DNA from: Volutella citrinella
Lineage: Eukaryota; Ascomycota; Sordariomycetes; Hypocreales; Nectriaceae
Direction: 5' to 3'
Assembly (NCBI GenBank): GCA_034401135.1
Contig: JAWZSP010000005.1
Coordinates: 3,844,001 to 3,908,000 of the forward strand
DNA length: 64,000 nucleotides
The translations under genes and the position numbers were made by a program. Of this stretch, positions 48,539 to 59,959 are shown one piece after another. The stretch's first letter is position 1. Each line of letters starts with the position of its first letter. The notes beneath the pieces were generated by a model. That model was not told the origin of the DNA and did not search any database. It saw only the letters and a program-made list of their open reading frames with translations.

Positions 48539-50780
48539 AGAAACCATCTAGGCCGGCCATTCGTCTGCGGGACGAACTGGCGCAACCGATACGACAACGC
48601 ACATGGGTACGGTAGAAGCCACGGGCTGAGATTTCCGCGAGGAGTTTCCATCGAGGGTGGATTTCATATGTTCCCAAATTATTCCAAAATCTCTCTGCGC
48701 CCCAGGAAGAGAGACATTAATGTCAGATACTGTACATACGCTGTAGAATCTTTCCCTATCTGTCTGGTTTTTATCTTTTTTTTTGTTGCCCGTCTCTGAC
48801 TCTGAAGTCTTGATCATGCATGGGACAAGGTGCCCAAATCTATCAAAGCGCGGTTTGGGGGAGTTGGAATGAAGTGATGTGAAGCGAAGTGAAGGGCGTG
48901 TGACTCGGAGCCGCGTTCCAAGGAAAAGCCTCCCTACGAACTACTACAACCCACCTATATTACCTAGTGTCCCGTCGAACAATTCTATATCCTGTGATTG
49001 ATCTGAGCCATTTCCCTGGTGCTTGCGATGAAGCAATTATAGCAAAGAGTGATGCCAGAACTTGCGCCTGCCCGACAGGGTTGCATGACGCAATTGCGAT
49101 ATCTAAGCCTATACACTGACAGAAGTCGCATGTTGTCAGGCACCACGATTATTTTTTTCGTCTTGGGGCCTGAATGCTAAAATTTTAATACAGGGTTAAA
49201 AAGAACCTTGGAACTATGTGTGTCCGTTGTGGTCCGACGTTGCCGAAGGCAGAGCCTTGGTGCTGCAGCTGAGGAGAGTTGGTCGCGTGCGGGCGGATGG
49301 GCGGGTGGGGCCGCTGCGCAGAGGTCGAACGAGTGGCGTCGACTGCCCGCCCATGAGCACTGAGTACATTAATACCTAATACCTGACTACGACGTATGGG
49401 TTAGTGAGGGGGGCCACAGGGGGTGGGTGTCTCTGATGAACCATGGCATGCTTAAGCGACCAAATGGAGGCATTTACGATGGAGCCGCAGAGGAATGGAA
49501 TCCATGGGGCCATCTGAGTTCTGGATCTCGACTTGTCTGTTGGCGTTTCTTCACGCCGTGACATGCGTCTTGGCCCGGATAGTGCGCGCCGGCGGGTGCG
49601 GGTGGCGCCATGCAGACTTGACGGGAGTTTAAATTTTCTTTCATACGGGTTCTCTGCGCATGCTTCTTAATAATCATGGAGGGCACCTGTCCATACGCTG
49701 ATGGTTGTGAGCGCCACTGGCCACCGCACAGGGACCCTGCATGTGCGGTTGCGCCATTGGGATAGAGTGGGAGCCGAGAATGGGCGCGATACGGATATTA
49801 TAAGCAACCCATGGCGGCGATGGACCTGCCAGCCCGCCAAAGCACCACAGAGAAGAGGTCCGAGGAGACTTGTCCAGACTGTAATATTACAGTACATGGG
49901 CCGCAACGGCGAGGCGGGTCTCGCTCAGGGTGACGAGTGATGACTTTGTCCGACTTGCACCCGCCCACCACGCACCCCATGGCGAGTTGGTCGTGTTTGC
50001 TGTGGAGTTTTCGGCGACCGACTATGCGCCGGGCCTTGTCTTTTGGTCTCTTTGCCGCGAAAGACGTCGCTGCTAACTAAGCTGGATTGGATCCTATCTC
50101 TTTCTTCCCCTGTGACTGTGACTGTAACGGAGCCGGGCAGGACTATTCCTCGCTCCCAGGTTTTCTTCTTCCTTTCACCACCAGAGCGTCCGCAACCAGC
50201 CCTCCAGACTTTGTTCCTCTTCCTTGGCCGCCGTGGTTCTGTGAGTCGCAAGGAACCCCATTCGCATTTCTATTGCTCCAAGCGGCTCTTGTAACTTCCA
50301 TCGCATCTTTTCGCGCCCCAGCTTCCCCCTCCGTTGCCATCGTGTCTCACTTGGCGCAACCAGAGTGGCACCATTCTGCGGCGGTTCTCGCGGGACTTTA
50401 ACCCCTCCCCTCTCCATCATCCATCCCTTGGGCCTCCAACTCGGTGTTGGATCCAAGCTAGAAGCACTCAACTCTTCCAACCTCTACTGACACAACTCCC
50501 CGTCCAACGCGAGGAGAAGAGGAAGAGTTGAGTCACAGACTACAGAGTCACCCCATTTGAAACGCACGAAGCTGCTCTATCGAAGAGGGGCCGCTAGTGC
50601 TCAACGGTAGTGGAGGTGGTTCCCCCCCGCCAGCCAAGCCATTGTCCAAAAAATTTGGAGAAGCCTCAGCAACTCGTTCCGGTCCTCGGTGGGTTCCACA
50701 ACCTCACGGATTGACCAATTTCTTTTTATTGCACTGCGATTCTACCTCCTTTGAGCGGCAGTAACTCGCGGAAAGACGCA
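48539..50780. other. Intergenic region upstream of the MFS gene
   Basis: About 2.2 kb. The first part is the 3' flank of the surface-protein gene; the last 700 bases are a CT-rich leader. No frame shows a domain. Confidence 0.5.
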
Positions 50781-52533
50781 ATGAGCGTGAAACTCCCTCA
50801 CGAGTCCGAGACGGACGGGGGCGACAAAGTCCTACAGCCCGTGGCCGGTGGTCGCGGGGACAGACATGTCGTGATTGACGCCGACGAGAAGGTTCTCGTG
50901 CGGAAGCTCGATTTCTTCATCATCCCGCTAATCATGACGCTGTACTTGTTTAGCTTCCTTGACCGGTTCGTTGTTTCTCCCATCCAGTTTCCTGACTTGC
51001 TCTCTGCGGGATAACTCTGACTCTGGTGCTAACTCACTTGTCGACAGCGTCAATATTGGCAATGCGCGTCTGTATCACCTGGAGAAGGACCTGGGCCTCT
51101 CGTCGCAGCAGTTCCAGATCTCAGTGTCCATTTTGTTTGTCACCTACCTGCTCTTCGAGGTTCCGTCCAACCTGGTGCTCAAGCTCTTCACGCCGCGCCG
51201 GTGGATTGCCTTCATCGCCGTGGCCTGGGGCCTCATCGCCACGCTCACGGGACTGGTCCAGTCGTACGGCGGCCTCGTCGCCTGTCGGCTGCTGCTCGGT
51301 GTCGTCGAGGCCGGCCTGTTCCCCGGCCTGACCGTCTACCTGACCTTCTTCTACACCAAGCGCGAGATTGCCCTGCGAGTCGGCTACCTGTTTGTGAGCG
51401 CCGCCGTCGCGGGCGGCCTCGGCGGCTTGTTGGCTTATGGCATTGGCCACATGGACGGCGTGCGCGGCATGAGCGGCTGGCGCTGGATCCTCATCATCGA
51501 GGGCATCCCGAGTGTCCTGCTCGGCGTCCTGACCTACTTTGTGCTGCCCAACGACGCCGAGACGGCCTACTTTCTCAACGACGCCGAGAGGGCGCTCATG
51601 CGGGAGAGGCACGCGCGCGAGTACGGTAACACCAAGTCGAGCCAGGAGTTCAGCAAGGAAGACATGTTGAAGGCCTTTCTGGACTGGAAGGTGTGGGCGT
51701 TTTGTGTCGCCCAGTTTGGTGTCGATACTATGCTTTATGGTGAGTTTCTCAACCCGACGCCTCTGATCTCTGCCTTGTAAGTGGGCGGTGGACTGACAGA
51801 CCAATGCAGGTTTCTCGACCTTCTTGCCCACCATCATCCGCGATCTCGGAAAGTGGACGACGGCTGAGGTGCAGCTCCTAACGGTGCCGTGCTACTTCCT
51901 CGGCGCGGCGGCTTACATGGGGACCGCGTTCCTGTCGGACCGGCTCCAGCTGCGAGGCCTCTTCTGTGTCATCTTTGGCGTCATCAGTGTGATCGGCTAC
52001 GCCGTGCTGCTGGCAGACGCTTCATCCGGTGTCCACTACTTTGGCTGCTTCCTGGTGGCGGGCGGGTTGTACGTGGTTGTTGGTCTGCCGCTGGCCTGGG
52101 TAAGTTTCTCTTGACAACATCAATTCTTCAGGATGAAATAGTTGACCGATTGCCAACCACAGTTGCCAACGAACTCGCCCCGGTATGGAAAGCGAACAAC
52201 GGGCACCGGCTTGCAGCTCACGCTGGGTAATGCCGCAGGCATCATGTCGGCCTTTATCTAGTAAGTGGTCCTGGAGACCAGACACTCTTCATCGCTTGGC
52301 TGACCATCCGACGCAGTCCTGCTAAAGACGCACCGCGCTACACCCGCGGACACGCCGTGACTCTCAGCATGGTGGCGATGGGTACCATCATTTACGGCTT
52401 CATGTGGTACTGGTATGCGCGACTGAACCGGAAGCGCCAGGAGGGCGAGATGGAGGACAAGCACCGCGGCATGAGCGACGAAGAGCTGATGGAGCTTGGC
52501 GACGAGAGTCCCCACTACCGATACACCATCTAG
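50781..52533 (+). CDS. MFS transporter, anion:cation symporter (Dal5/Tna1-like) family
   Basis: Proton-coupled uptake of small organic anions such as nicotinate, allantoate, pantothenate or similar, at the plasma membrane; the substrate cannot be read from sequence. Five exons: 50781-50965, 51048-51739, 51810-52099, 52163-52260 and 52317-52533, giving 493 residues with twelve expected membrane helices. Diagnostic pieces are DFFIIPLIMTLYLFSFLDR joined to VNIGNARL (exon 1/2), EVPSNLVLKLFTPRRW, RLLLGVVEAGLFPGLTVYLT followed by FFYTKRE, and GWRWILIIEGIPSVLLG. The C-terminus has LPTNSPRYGKRTTGTGLQLT and PRYTRGHAVT, also typical. The frame is open upstream of 50781 but without ATG. All splice junctions are phase-consistent. 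Confidence 0.93.
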
Positions 52534-54743
52534 CCGCCACCAAAGAGTGGAAAAAAGGAGAAGAGAGGAGGATATCTGCGTTGGGGGGAATGGATAGCGA
52601 TCTGGGGCGGCACATGTCATGATACAATACACCAGCTTTTTGGGTGAGGGGCTGTCTGCGACAGATGAACGAATCGACGGCCAGTTGGATAGAACCTACA
52701 AAAATGGAGAGTTGCGGTAGATAGCGTGATGCAGACTAGTAGAATCAAGGTTTCTCTATGCGTGCGCTGGCCGAAACGACCGGACTGAGATCCAATTGCA
52801 TCCGGGACGCCGTCGCGGAACCAACAGGAGGAGCATTTGGCTCTGCATGGTTCTGCCGTGCGTCCACACTGTCGGGCCGGTGTACTTGGTGCCGCACCCC
52901 GCATGTCATTTCTGAATCCTGCGTGCCGTCCAACCGGCCGCGCGAGAGGCTGACGTATGGCTTTTTATGGATATTCGTCCAGTTGGCATCATGTCGGGCG
53001 GTTGGCAGGCCTCTGAGAGAGAAAATGCAAGCGGCCTAGACGTGTTGCAGGTGCCGGTAGCCTACTGAGGCCCACGGGCACCACTCTGGCATCATCATCA
53101 TCGGTGGCGGAACGGTGGGTGAGCTTCGTCATCCCCCCGGCTGGCCGATGGGACAGCCTGGGACTCGGCCTGGGACGGCGGGAGGATTTTAAAAATAGCC
53201 CGCTGTTGCGGGTATGTGCATTGGAGGGAGTCGATGGAGGTTTGCCCCGGCTGCCCGGCTCACTGGGCGGATGGTGGATGGTTCCAGTGGGCCGCCATCG
53301 CCTGTTTGTCTAGTGGCCGATAGGGGTGGGAGGGCGCCAGCGGGGACATGGATGGTTCAGCTTCCATGTGAAAACTCGAAATAATGCTCCGGCGCCGCCT
53401 TGTTGCTCGTTCCCCAGCGTCAGCACGGGATGTGGCGGCCGGGGCGGGAAGTGGTGAGCAAGTATTAGTCGCACATCGAGGCGATGACTCGTACGTCGTC
53501 GGCATGCCGGTGGCCAAGATGGATATTTTCTTGCTTGGTCGGGTTGGACACTGACGTGTGCATACCAGGCCTGCCAGTCGTGTTGTGCATATACGAAGAG
53601 GGGTCCGCGGGCTGGGCTACCTTAGCTGCAGATCTGCTAGCCAGACGATATGCACAGCGGGTTTAGGCCCTGGGGTCGGTTGGTTCAGTTGCGTTATGGT
53701 GGCATCACGCTGCAGCATCATCGTGATGGAGCTTAAACAGCCAGTCTGAAGATCAGATATTAATTACTGTAATTACTCTTAGGTGGGCGTCAAGGAGTAT
53801 CACTGGAAACCCCTGAGATTGCCTTGTCGCTGCCCCAGCCAATACTAAATAGTGGCAGGCGAGGAGGAGCACGTCCCACGATGCTCCCCGGTTTTGCTCC
53901 TGGTGCTTGGATCATTAGTCGCGGGAGCAGTCATTAGCGGCCTATTAAGGATGGATCCCATGCCGGGCTTGCCTGAGCTGCCGCCTGGGGCGCGCGCCAC
54001 TGGTCATCATCCCCTGGCTCGCCAAGACAGCTCACTCATCTCAAGAGCTGAGGACTGACAGCTTCCGGACTTCTCAGCCAACGGCAGTGGTCATGATGAG
54101 CTGGGTCTGCAAGTTCCGGCAGCCCGTTGCTGTTGCTGTTGTTGTGCGACAGGTCAGGTCTGGTCATTTGTCATTTTCTTCATTGGACAGACATGTTCGA
54201 GGCCTCTTCGTCGTCCGCCACATGAGCTGCCGGGCTACGGTGGCAGTGCGGAGGTCCTTGAGGCCCCAGCTCCTGAGCTGATGGCCCATGGGATGGTGTG
54301 TATGCAAGACCCCGGCTTGAGACAGCAGACGGACAGGAGCCACAGGAGCCATCGGCATTGATAAAAAAGTGAACCGCCGCCACCTGCCGATGGGACGCAG
54401 ACGGCTGACCACTTCCGCCCCGTGCTTTCTTCTCTTGCTTCTCTTCCAGATTCCTTCCCCAGACTCGTCAGTGTCGCCGACTTCCTTCGTTTTTAGTCTC
54501 TTGAGTAGTAATTACCATCTACCCGTCCGTCCATCGTTCTGTCCCCGCGCCACTCTCCTCCCAGACATACGCTCGCTCCACCCCCGTCATCGACCTCCAC
54601 TCTTCTTCAACTTGGATACTCCAACAGCAAATCTAATCGACGGCACACCTCGACCATAATTACACACGCATAATATAATACACTCCCAAACAAGACTATC
54701 ATTCCCATACCACGACAAACATCACCACACTACCATCATCATC
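52534..54743. other. Intergenic region
   Basis: About 2.2 kb between the MFS and GPI-type genes. I see no supported gene. Small frames of 60-95 codons lack domains. The last 300 bases form an A/C- and CT-rich leader ending in CATCATCATC before the ATG at 54744. Confidence 0.5.
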
Positions 54744-55226
54744 ATGGTCCGAGTCACCCTCAAGCAGGCCCTGCCTCTCGTCTTCCTCTTCGCGAGCACA
54801 GTCATTGCCCAAGGGAACAATGACCCCACTATCACCATGATTGCCCGTGCCGACAACACCCAGGACAACAAGGACTCGGCTAAGCCAAGCAAGACGGACG
54901 AAGCCAAGAAGGGTGATTCAAAAACCGAATCGGCCAAGTCAGAGACGACGTCCGATTCCAACAACAAGGACTCCAAAGATAATAAGGACAACAAGGACAA
55001 CAAGGACAACAAGGACAGCAAGGAGACGTCGTCCAGCAAGGACAGCAAGAACAAAGACTCGGCCACCACCACCAAGAAGGAGTCGCTGGCAACAGATACC
55101 TGGAAGGCCCAGCCTCAAAGCACAGCTGCGCCAGACCTGAACGCGGGCAACGCCCTCCGCGACGCCAGCACATTGGGCCTGACCATTGCACTTGGCGTGT
55201 TGACTTTGGGAATGGCCCTGATCTAG
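54744..55226 (+). CDS. Small secreted, probably GPI-anchored protein with DNK repeats
   Basis: Single exon, 160 residues. Signal peptide 1-22 (VFLFASTVIAQ, cleavage near the final Ala-Gln). The mature part is extremely polar, rich in Lys, Asp, Ser, Asn and Thr, with four to five tandem DNK triplets (KDNKDNKDNK) near 78-92. The end has a Gly/Ala/Asn region (LNAGNALRDAS), then a hydrophobic tail (LGLTIALGVLTLGMALI) with no basic cluster after it, as for GPI attachment near Asn/Gly 132-136. A Lys-rich mature region is unusual for a wall protein; charge-rich repeats may bind anionic glycans. Family not recognised; role inferred from architecture only. Confidence 0.7.
   Translation: MVRVTLKQALPLVFLFASTVIAQGNNDPTITMIARADNTQDNKDSAKPSKTDEAKKGDSKTESAKSETTSDSNNKDSKDNKDNKDNKDNKDSKETSSSKDSKNKDSATTTKKESLATDTWKAQPQSTAAPDLNAGNALRDASTLGLTIALGVLTLGMALI
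54981..55023 (+). repeat. 9-bp tandem repeat encoding DNK units
   Basis: About five copies of AAGGACAAC with a variant last unit (AAGGACAGC), in frame inside the small GPI-type gene. Copy number is likely to vary between strains. Confidence 0.8.
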
Positions 55227-56176
55227 GTCATCACATCCCCCGCGTACAATTCAGTGACTATTTTTGCTGTCGTCTCCCGCGGCTAAGGTGTGCATGTGCA
55301 TCAAAGGTGTTTATGGTTGCTTTATCATCTGCTGCTTTTCCCACATGGTTTACTTGGACTGCGGCAATCTGTCTACTCGAGCGCTGGGGACATGGATGGG
55401 AAACACTCATTCGGGATACCAGGGATTCTCATGGCATTGCTGCAGACCGGATGTTTTGTCGGCTGACATGTTCAGCATCCACGCATGCCACCCTCCACAT
55501 CCCACTAATACGAGGAGGCGTGGTGATGTGCCGATTCGAGGGACGCCAAACAACCATTGGGCTGTGGCGCTGAGACATTTCATTTGTTGGTCTGGGGTGC
55601 AAATGCACAAAATAGGAAAATTGAGGGGCCGGCGCGCACAACTCACTTATACGGACCACGCTTGGCCACAACAGGCTACCACACGGAGTCGGCAGCAATT
55701 GATGCACTCAATAATACATAATAATTCAATAAGAATAATCCTGAGCTTAATTACAGACATGCCGGGTTTTTCTGCAATATGAGAGCACCTCTAAGCAATA
55801 TTAGGACAGGCATGGAGAAGGCGCGCAAGCGTGCGTCAAGCCATGCCATTATCTCGGCACAATCCAGGGGTGATCTCGCTGCCTCCCGCGTTCGTCATGC
55901 CGTGGCTGGTGCCCTGGTAACATGCTGGAATGAAGCGAATTATCAGCAACGCGCTGTCCAAACGTCTCAGATCAGCGCGGTCGTGTGCGTGCTTGTCAAG
56001 TATGTAGCAATTCCATCTATCAACCAGCCTTCAGTATCTCTGACACTGCATGTGTCTCGGACCCGGGCTCGCATGGCTCTGATGCTAGGTGCTCGCAGGT
56101 GGCTCATTGTCCTCTCCGTAAAGAAGGCAGCGGAGGTACTTGTTCTGATCGGCAGGCTCCAACGACTTGACATCAT
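55227..56176. other. Convergent intergenic region
   Basis: About 950 bp between the GPI-type gene and the crystallin-like gene. A plus frame (55779-56255, 158 codons, ATG start) overlaps the last exon of the crystallin-like gene antisense and shows no domain; I regard it as chance. Confidence 0.5.
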
Positions 56177-56670
56177 CTACCCTCTCGTGGTCCGGGGAGT
56201 TGCATGCGGCGTCACTGGTTCGTGCTGGTCAGCATCGCAGAGCCCGAAGGAATGAATACAGGGGTTCTGAGCGTACGTGTGAAGCACGCAGAAGGAGTGT
56301 TGCGCGGTTCTGATGGACATGACGGGTCCGCCGAGTTCATCTCTGGTCAGACATTGTTAGCTAATATGGCGGCCGTTGCCGGGTGAGTCGAGACGCACGC
56401 AAACTCTTCGAGTGGCCAGCAGTGGGAGTTCCAACTCATTCTGTATGCCTTGGACTCGCCGGTGAAGTCCGGCCCCGCGAACACTGTAGCCTGTGTGGGG
56501 TTCGAGGCGTCAGATGCAGCGCGTCTAAAAAGCGAGGAGAGCCGAGATGTCGCGGCCGATGGCTACTTTACCTGGATGATATCTCCCAAGTGTTGGACGT
56601 CCTTTTGATCCTTTTGGGCGGCAACCGAGGAGGCGATGCCCAGAAAGTGTGCTACGGCGGAGGGACGCAT
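56177..56670 (-). CDS. Small secreted protein with crystallin-like pattern, three exons
   Basis: Found by splicing by eye; no single frame shows it. Exons 56670-56572, 56490-56399 and 56342-56177 give 118 residues. Donors are GTAAAG and GTGCGT; acceptors CACACAG and CTGACCAG; the second intron has a GCTAAC branch site; phases agree. A signal peptide (MRPSAVAHFLGIASSVAA) is followed by a short linker and ATVFAGPDFTGESKAYRMSW, the Greek-key F-x-G-x-x-F-x-G-x-S pattern of beta/gamma crystallins. Then come CWPLEEFADELGGPVMSIRT and FCVLHTYAQNPC, with paired Cys. This is the layout of many small secreted fungal proteins, including effector candidates. Exon 3 may contain a further intron, so the last 25 residues are less certain. 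Confidence 0.55.
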
Positions 56671-58706
56671 GGCAGCTAGTAAGCTAGTATCCTTCAATAT
56701 GTCGGTTCTGAGCGCGGAATTTTGACAAATGCATCAGATAGGCGAGCGTTGGCGAGGAGTGTGCCCTCATTTTATACCAAAACCCATCAAATAGTCATGA
56801 CACATGAAGCATCAGAGTTTCGGAATAGAAACCGGGCAAGTCTGGAATGGCGCACGTCATATATTAGTATGCTGGTGATAAACGCCGTCAATAGGTGCCG
56901 GCATTGGGTTTACCCTCGTTCCGCTGAGGGGAAACATGGGACATCATGGGAGAGAGCATGACTATCCGCTCACATTCGCATCCGAAACAAAGACGCAACA
57001 GATTTTCCGGATACTGGATAGTCGGCATCCCGCCTCCTCAAGGCTGGCTCCCGAAAGTCTATTAGACGACAGGTGTGATGAGTGAGATACCCGAAGTGAT
57101 CGTCTTTCGTATGCTTTACGCTGTCCATCCCGTATGATGCAACTGAAGGCAGATCCCAAAGCCCTTGTTCACGCCAAATCCAAACCGCTGGCTATTCACA
57201 GCCTCAAAAGAGCGACATGGGCCCGGCAAAATGTTGACGACTTTGCATTGGCAAGAGTGTTGTGCCCAATCCAGCCCGTCCCAACTTCGCACGACTAGCG
57301 GGAACACTGGGCAGATCATCGTCGTGCTAGCCGGGGACGATTGTTGTCGAACTCTCGTATTGTAGTGCCAAGGGCTTTCTCTCTACGTCGCTGCATCTCC
57401 CATGATTCGGATATCATATGGGATGAGGTTCGCGGACACGAGGGCATGGTGGCCAAGCAGAGGCATGCGCTGCAATCCCATGGCCTTGGGTTACGAAGCA
57501 TTGCCGGACTTCTCAAAGCTCACCGTTAATCCCATATAATACTTGGATGTGAAATTTTGAGTCTGCCTCTATGGCGACCTCCGTAGAGGCCTTTGTCCAC
57601 GGCCAAGGGCATGATATCAATCGTGGTCTAGTTTCTTACTGGCACGTGGTGAAGTGTGTTTGACTTTTTGCCCAAGCGGTCTTGATTGCTCGCCGGATGC
57701 GTCAGAGACAATGATCTGTGGATGAATGGATCACGGGCGAGGTTAACTCTCTGGCAGGCAGTTTCTGTTTGACTGCGAAAAATTGGAATGGCCATGTTTG
57801 AAGCAAGCACGTCGTAGGTCCGTTATTAGTAACCCCACAATGCCCAGGAGGGTTGCCGTCTTGGGCAAAATAAAGGCCAAAGCGCGATCACTTGCTATTG
57901 CTGGCGCTGGGTGAGGCCCTGACGTCACCCGGGCCGTGAGACATGGCGGGGCATTCGCCTCAGTCGGGGAGTGCCCATGGCCTACAGCGGGCGGGGGCGC
58001 ATGGTACAGCTCACTGAGCGGCGGGGGACGATGCACACGCGGGACGCTTCGTGTCCAGGCGTGAGGCCGGGCGGGCAGTGGGCATTGGACACTGGATGAG
58101 ACAGTGAGGCGAGCAAGCACAAGAAGCCGGGCGGCACCAATGCAGGTCAGAGGAGTGCCCTAGCTATTCGGGGCAGCAGCAGCCATAGGGGCCCGAGGGG
58201 TGACATCAGCCACTGCCGGCACCTCGACGGCGATGCCAGAGGACCTTGCCACGCGCCGACCATGCGAGTGTGCCTTGCATCTTGCATCTTGCAACATCAA
58301 TTTCATCCATACGTCCAATGCCTACTAGTACCCATCCACATCCCAATCATTCAAAGCAAACAACCCACGCCCCTACGACATCTATCCATCGCGTCGTCGA
58401 GCCGTCGTCTCTTCCTGCGCCACTGCGCATCAGGTTTCGCATTGTGCCACCGCACCAGCGTTCGTACTCCTCCTCCATCCTGCTGCGTCGGTGGACCCCA
58501 CGTCTCTGCCCAACTCTGCGCTCCCGTGCTGCCTGGCGCCAGCAAAGAGCGAGCATTTTGGCTTCTGCTGGACAGTGCCTCACTCATCCTCATCCTCCAA
58601 CGGCCGTGCCAGGACCTACATAACGGCTCCTTTGCGACCAGTCCGATTTCTCTGCTCGATTGCAGCCGTGTTTCCTTGCTCGAAGCTACAAGCACCGCAC
58701 ATCGCC
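56671..58706. other. Divergent intergenic region with unresolved coding-like pieces
   Basis: Two kilobases between the crystallin-like gene and the gene at 58707. The plus strand at 56936-57530 has several short frames that read like protein but do not join cleanly. From 57940 on the DNA becomes GC-rich, then a leader for the next gene. Confidence 0.45.
56936..57529 (+). pseudogene. Possible decayed or unresolved gene
   Basis: Plus-strand segments such as REHDYPLTFASETKTQQIFR (56965 onward), KALVHAKSKPLAIHSLKRAT (about 57155-57220) and WDEVRGHEGMVAKQRHALQS followed by HGLGLRSIAGLLKAHR (to a stop at 57529) have balanced, protein-like composition but lie in different phases. I cannot find one splice set joining them. 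Either a gene broken by frameshifts or coincidental frames. Family not recognised; the last segment is helix-turn-helix-like only in appearance. Confidence 0.2.
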
Positions 58707-59959
58707 ATGGCGCAGACGTCACAGCCGCCCACCTTCATCAACCTCCCTCCTCCGGGCTCCAATCCAGACACCCCGTCTGAGATGCCGTGCGTATTCCCAT
58801 CCATGCATCAATCCGCCCGCTCCTTGATGCATTGCCCGCCCATTCATTCCTCCTTCTCCCCGTATGCCGGTGGCTAACCTGTCCTGTCGGCGCATGCAGA
58901 GGTACCCCAACCAGCACCACAACCTCGCTCTCCGCCCTCTCCACGACCGCCATCAAGGACGGCCATCGCGGCCATTTCCCTCCAGGCTCGCTTGGCCGCG
59001 GCCACCAACACAACCCCTCCACCACGAGCCTTGAAGCCGAACGCGCCGATCGCATTTCCCGACTTGCAGGCCTCGAGCGCGTAGCCACCCTTCGCGCGCC
59101 GCACCACGGCCAGAATCCACCTGGCGCATCCTCCATCTCCCCCCAGACGACGCCTACATCTACGACTGGCTTCCCCCCCAATTTCCCTGCTTCTCAGCAC
59201 CTTACGCCTGCCTACTTTGATAGCAATGGCCAGCCCGTGGCTGTCACCAAGATGAGCACTGTTGGGACTGCCAGCGCAACAGAGAGCCACATCGGGGAGG
59301 GCGACGATGGGCGCACTACCGCAGGCGACCACGACGAGGATATGTTCAGTACCGGTACCAACTACCGCGAGGCCGATTCCGTCGCCAGTTTGGGTGGATA
59401 CTCTGACGCCATGGACGAGGATCTTGATGCCCTTGCGAACCGTTCCGTTGGCGGTTACGAGGACCGAATGAGTGACGATGGATCGGCATCCCTGGTCGGC
59501 TTCGGCGAGGGCGCCGGCAGCACAGTCTCCGGGCCAATTTACCAACGCCGACCTAATCCTGGAAGTAACATTCACCAGATGTGGAACCTCGAGCGCACCA
59601 TCTCCGACCTGAGCGACGCCCGGCGGGAGCGGGACACTGTCATGGGAGGCGACACTCCCGTCAGCGCAGCTGCCCTCCAGGAACGACGGGAAGCGCGCAT
59701 GATGGATGGCGTGGCCGCCGACCCGCCGTACCTGGGCCACACCCACGCCCACGACAATGACGCTTTTGTCGATACAACCTTCCGTGGCCCGGTCCCGGTG
59801 CGGTCCCCGCCACCCTCTGGGCAAGAGTCAGTACAGAGGATCGTGCAGCGGCTGGACAGTGGCGAGACCTCCGCAGGGCCATCGGGGTTGGTGGGCCCAG
59901 GCAAAGGCGGCGAGCAGCTGGGTAAGTTTTACTTTGAAGGTAAGAAGAGGGACGAATGA
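58707..59959 (+). CDS. Uncharacterised acidic Ser/Thr-rich fungal protein
   Basis: Two exons, 58707-58786 and 58900-59959, giving 379 residues; the 113-nt intron has a GTGCGT donor and a GCATGCAG acceptor and keeps frame (EMP joined to GTPTSTTTS). I do not recognise the family. The first 60 residues (TFINLPPPGSNPDTPSEMPG, TTTSLSALSTTAIKDGHRGH) look constrained; the rest is low-complexity with an acidic stretch (DAMDEDLDALANRSVGGYED) and a basic helical segment (MWNLERTISDLSDARRERDT). No signal peptide or membrane segment, so cytosolic or nuclear. The C-terminus FYFEGKKRDE is short and charged. The Thr-Pro sites suggest phosphorylation by proline-directed kinases; that is inference. Confidence 0.75.

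Noticed and set aside
55779..56255. Plus frame of 158 codons with an ATG
   Set aside because: No domain, antisense to the last exon of the crystallin-like gene, with an unusual Val/Ala/Arg-rich composition.
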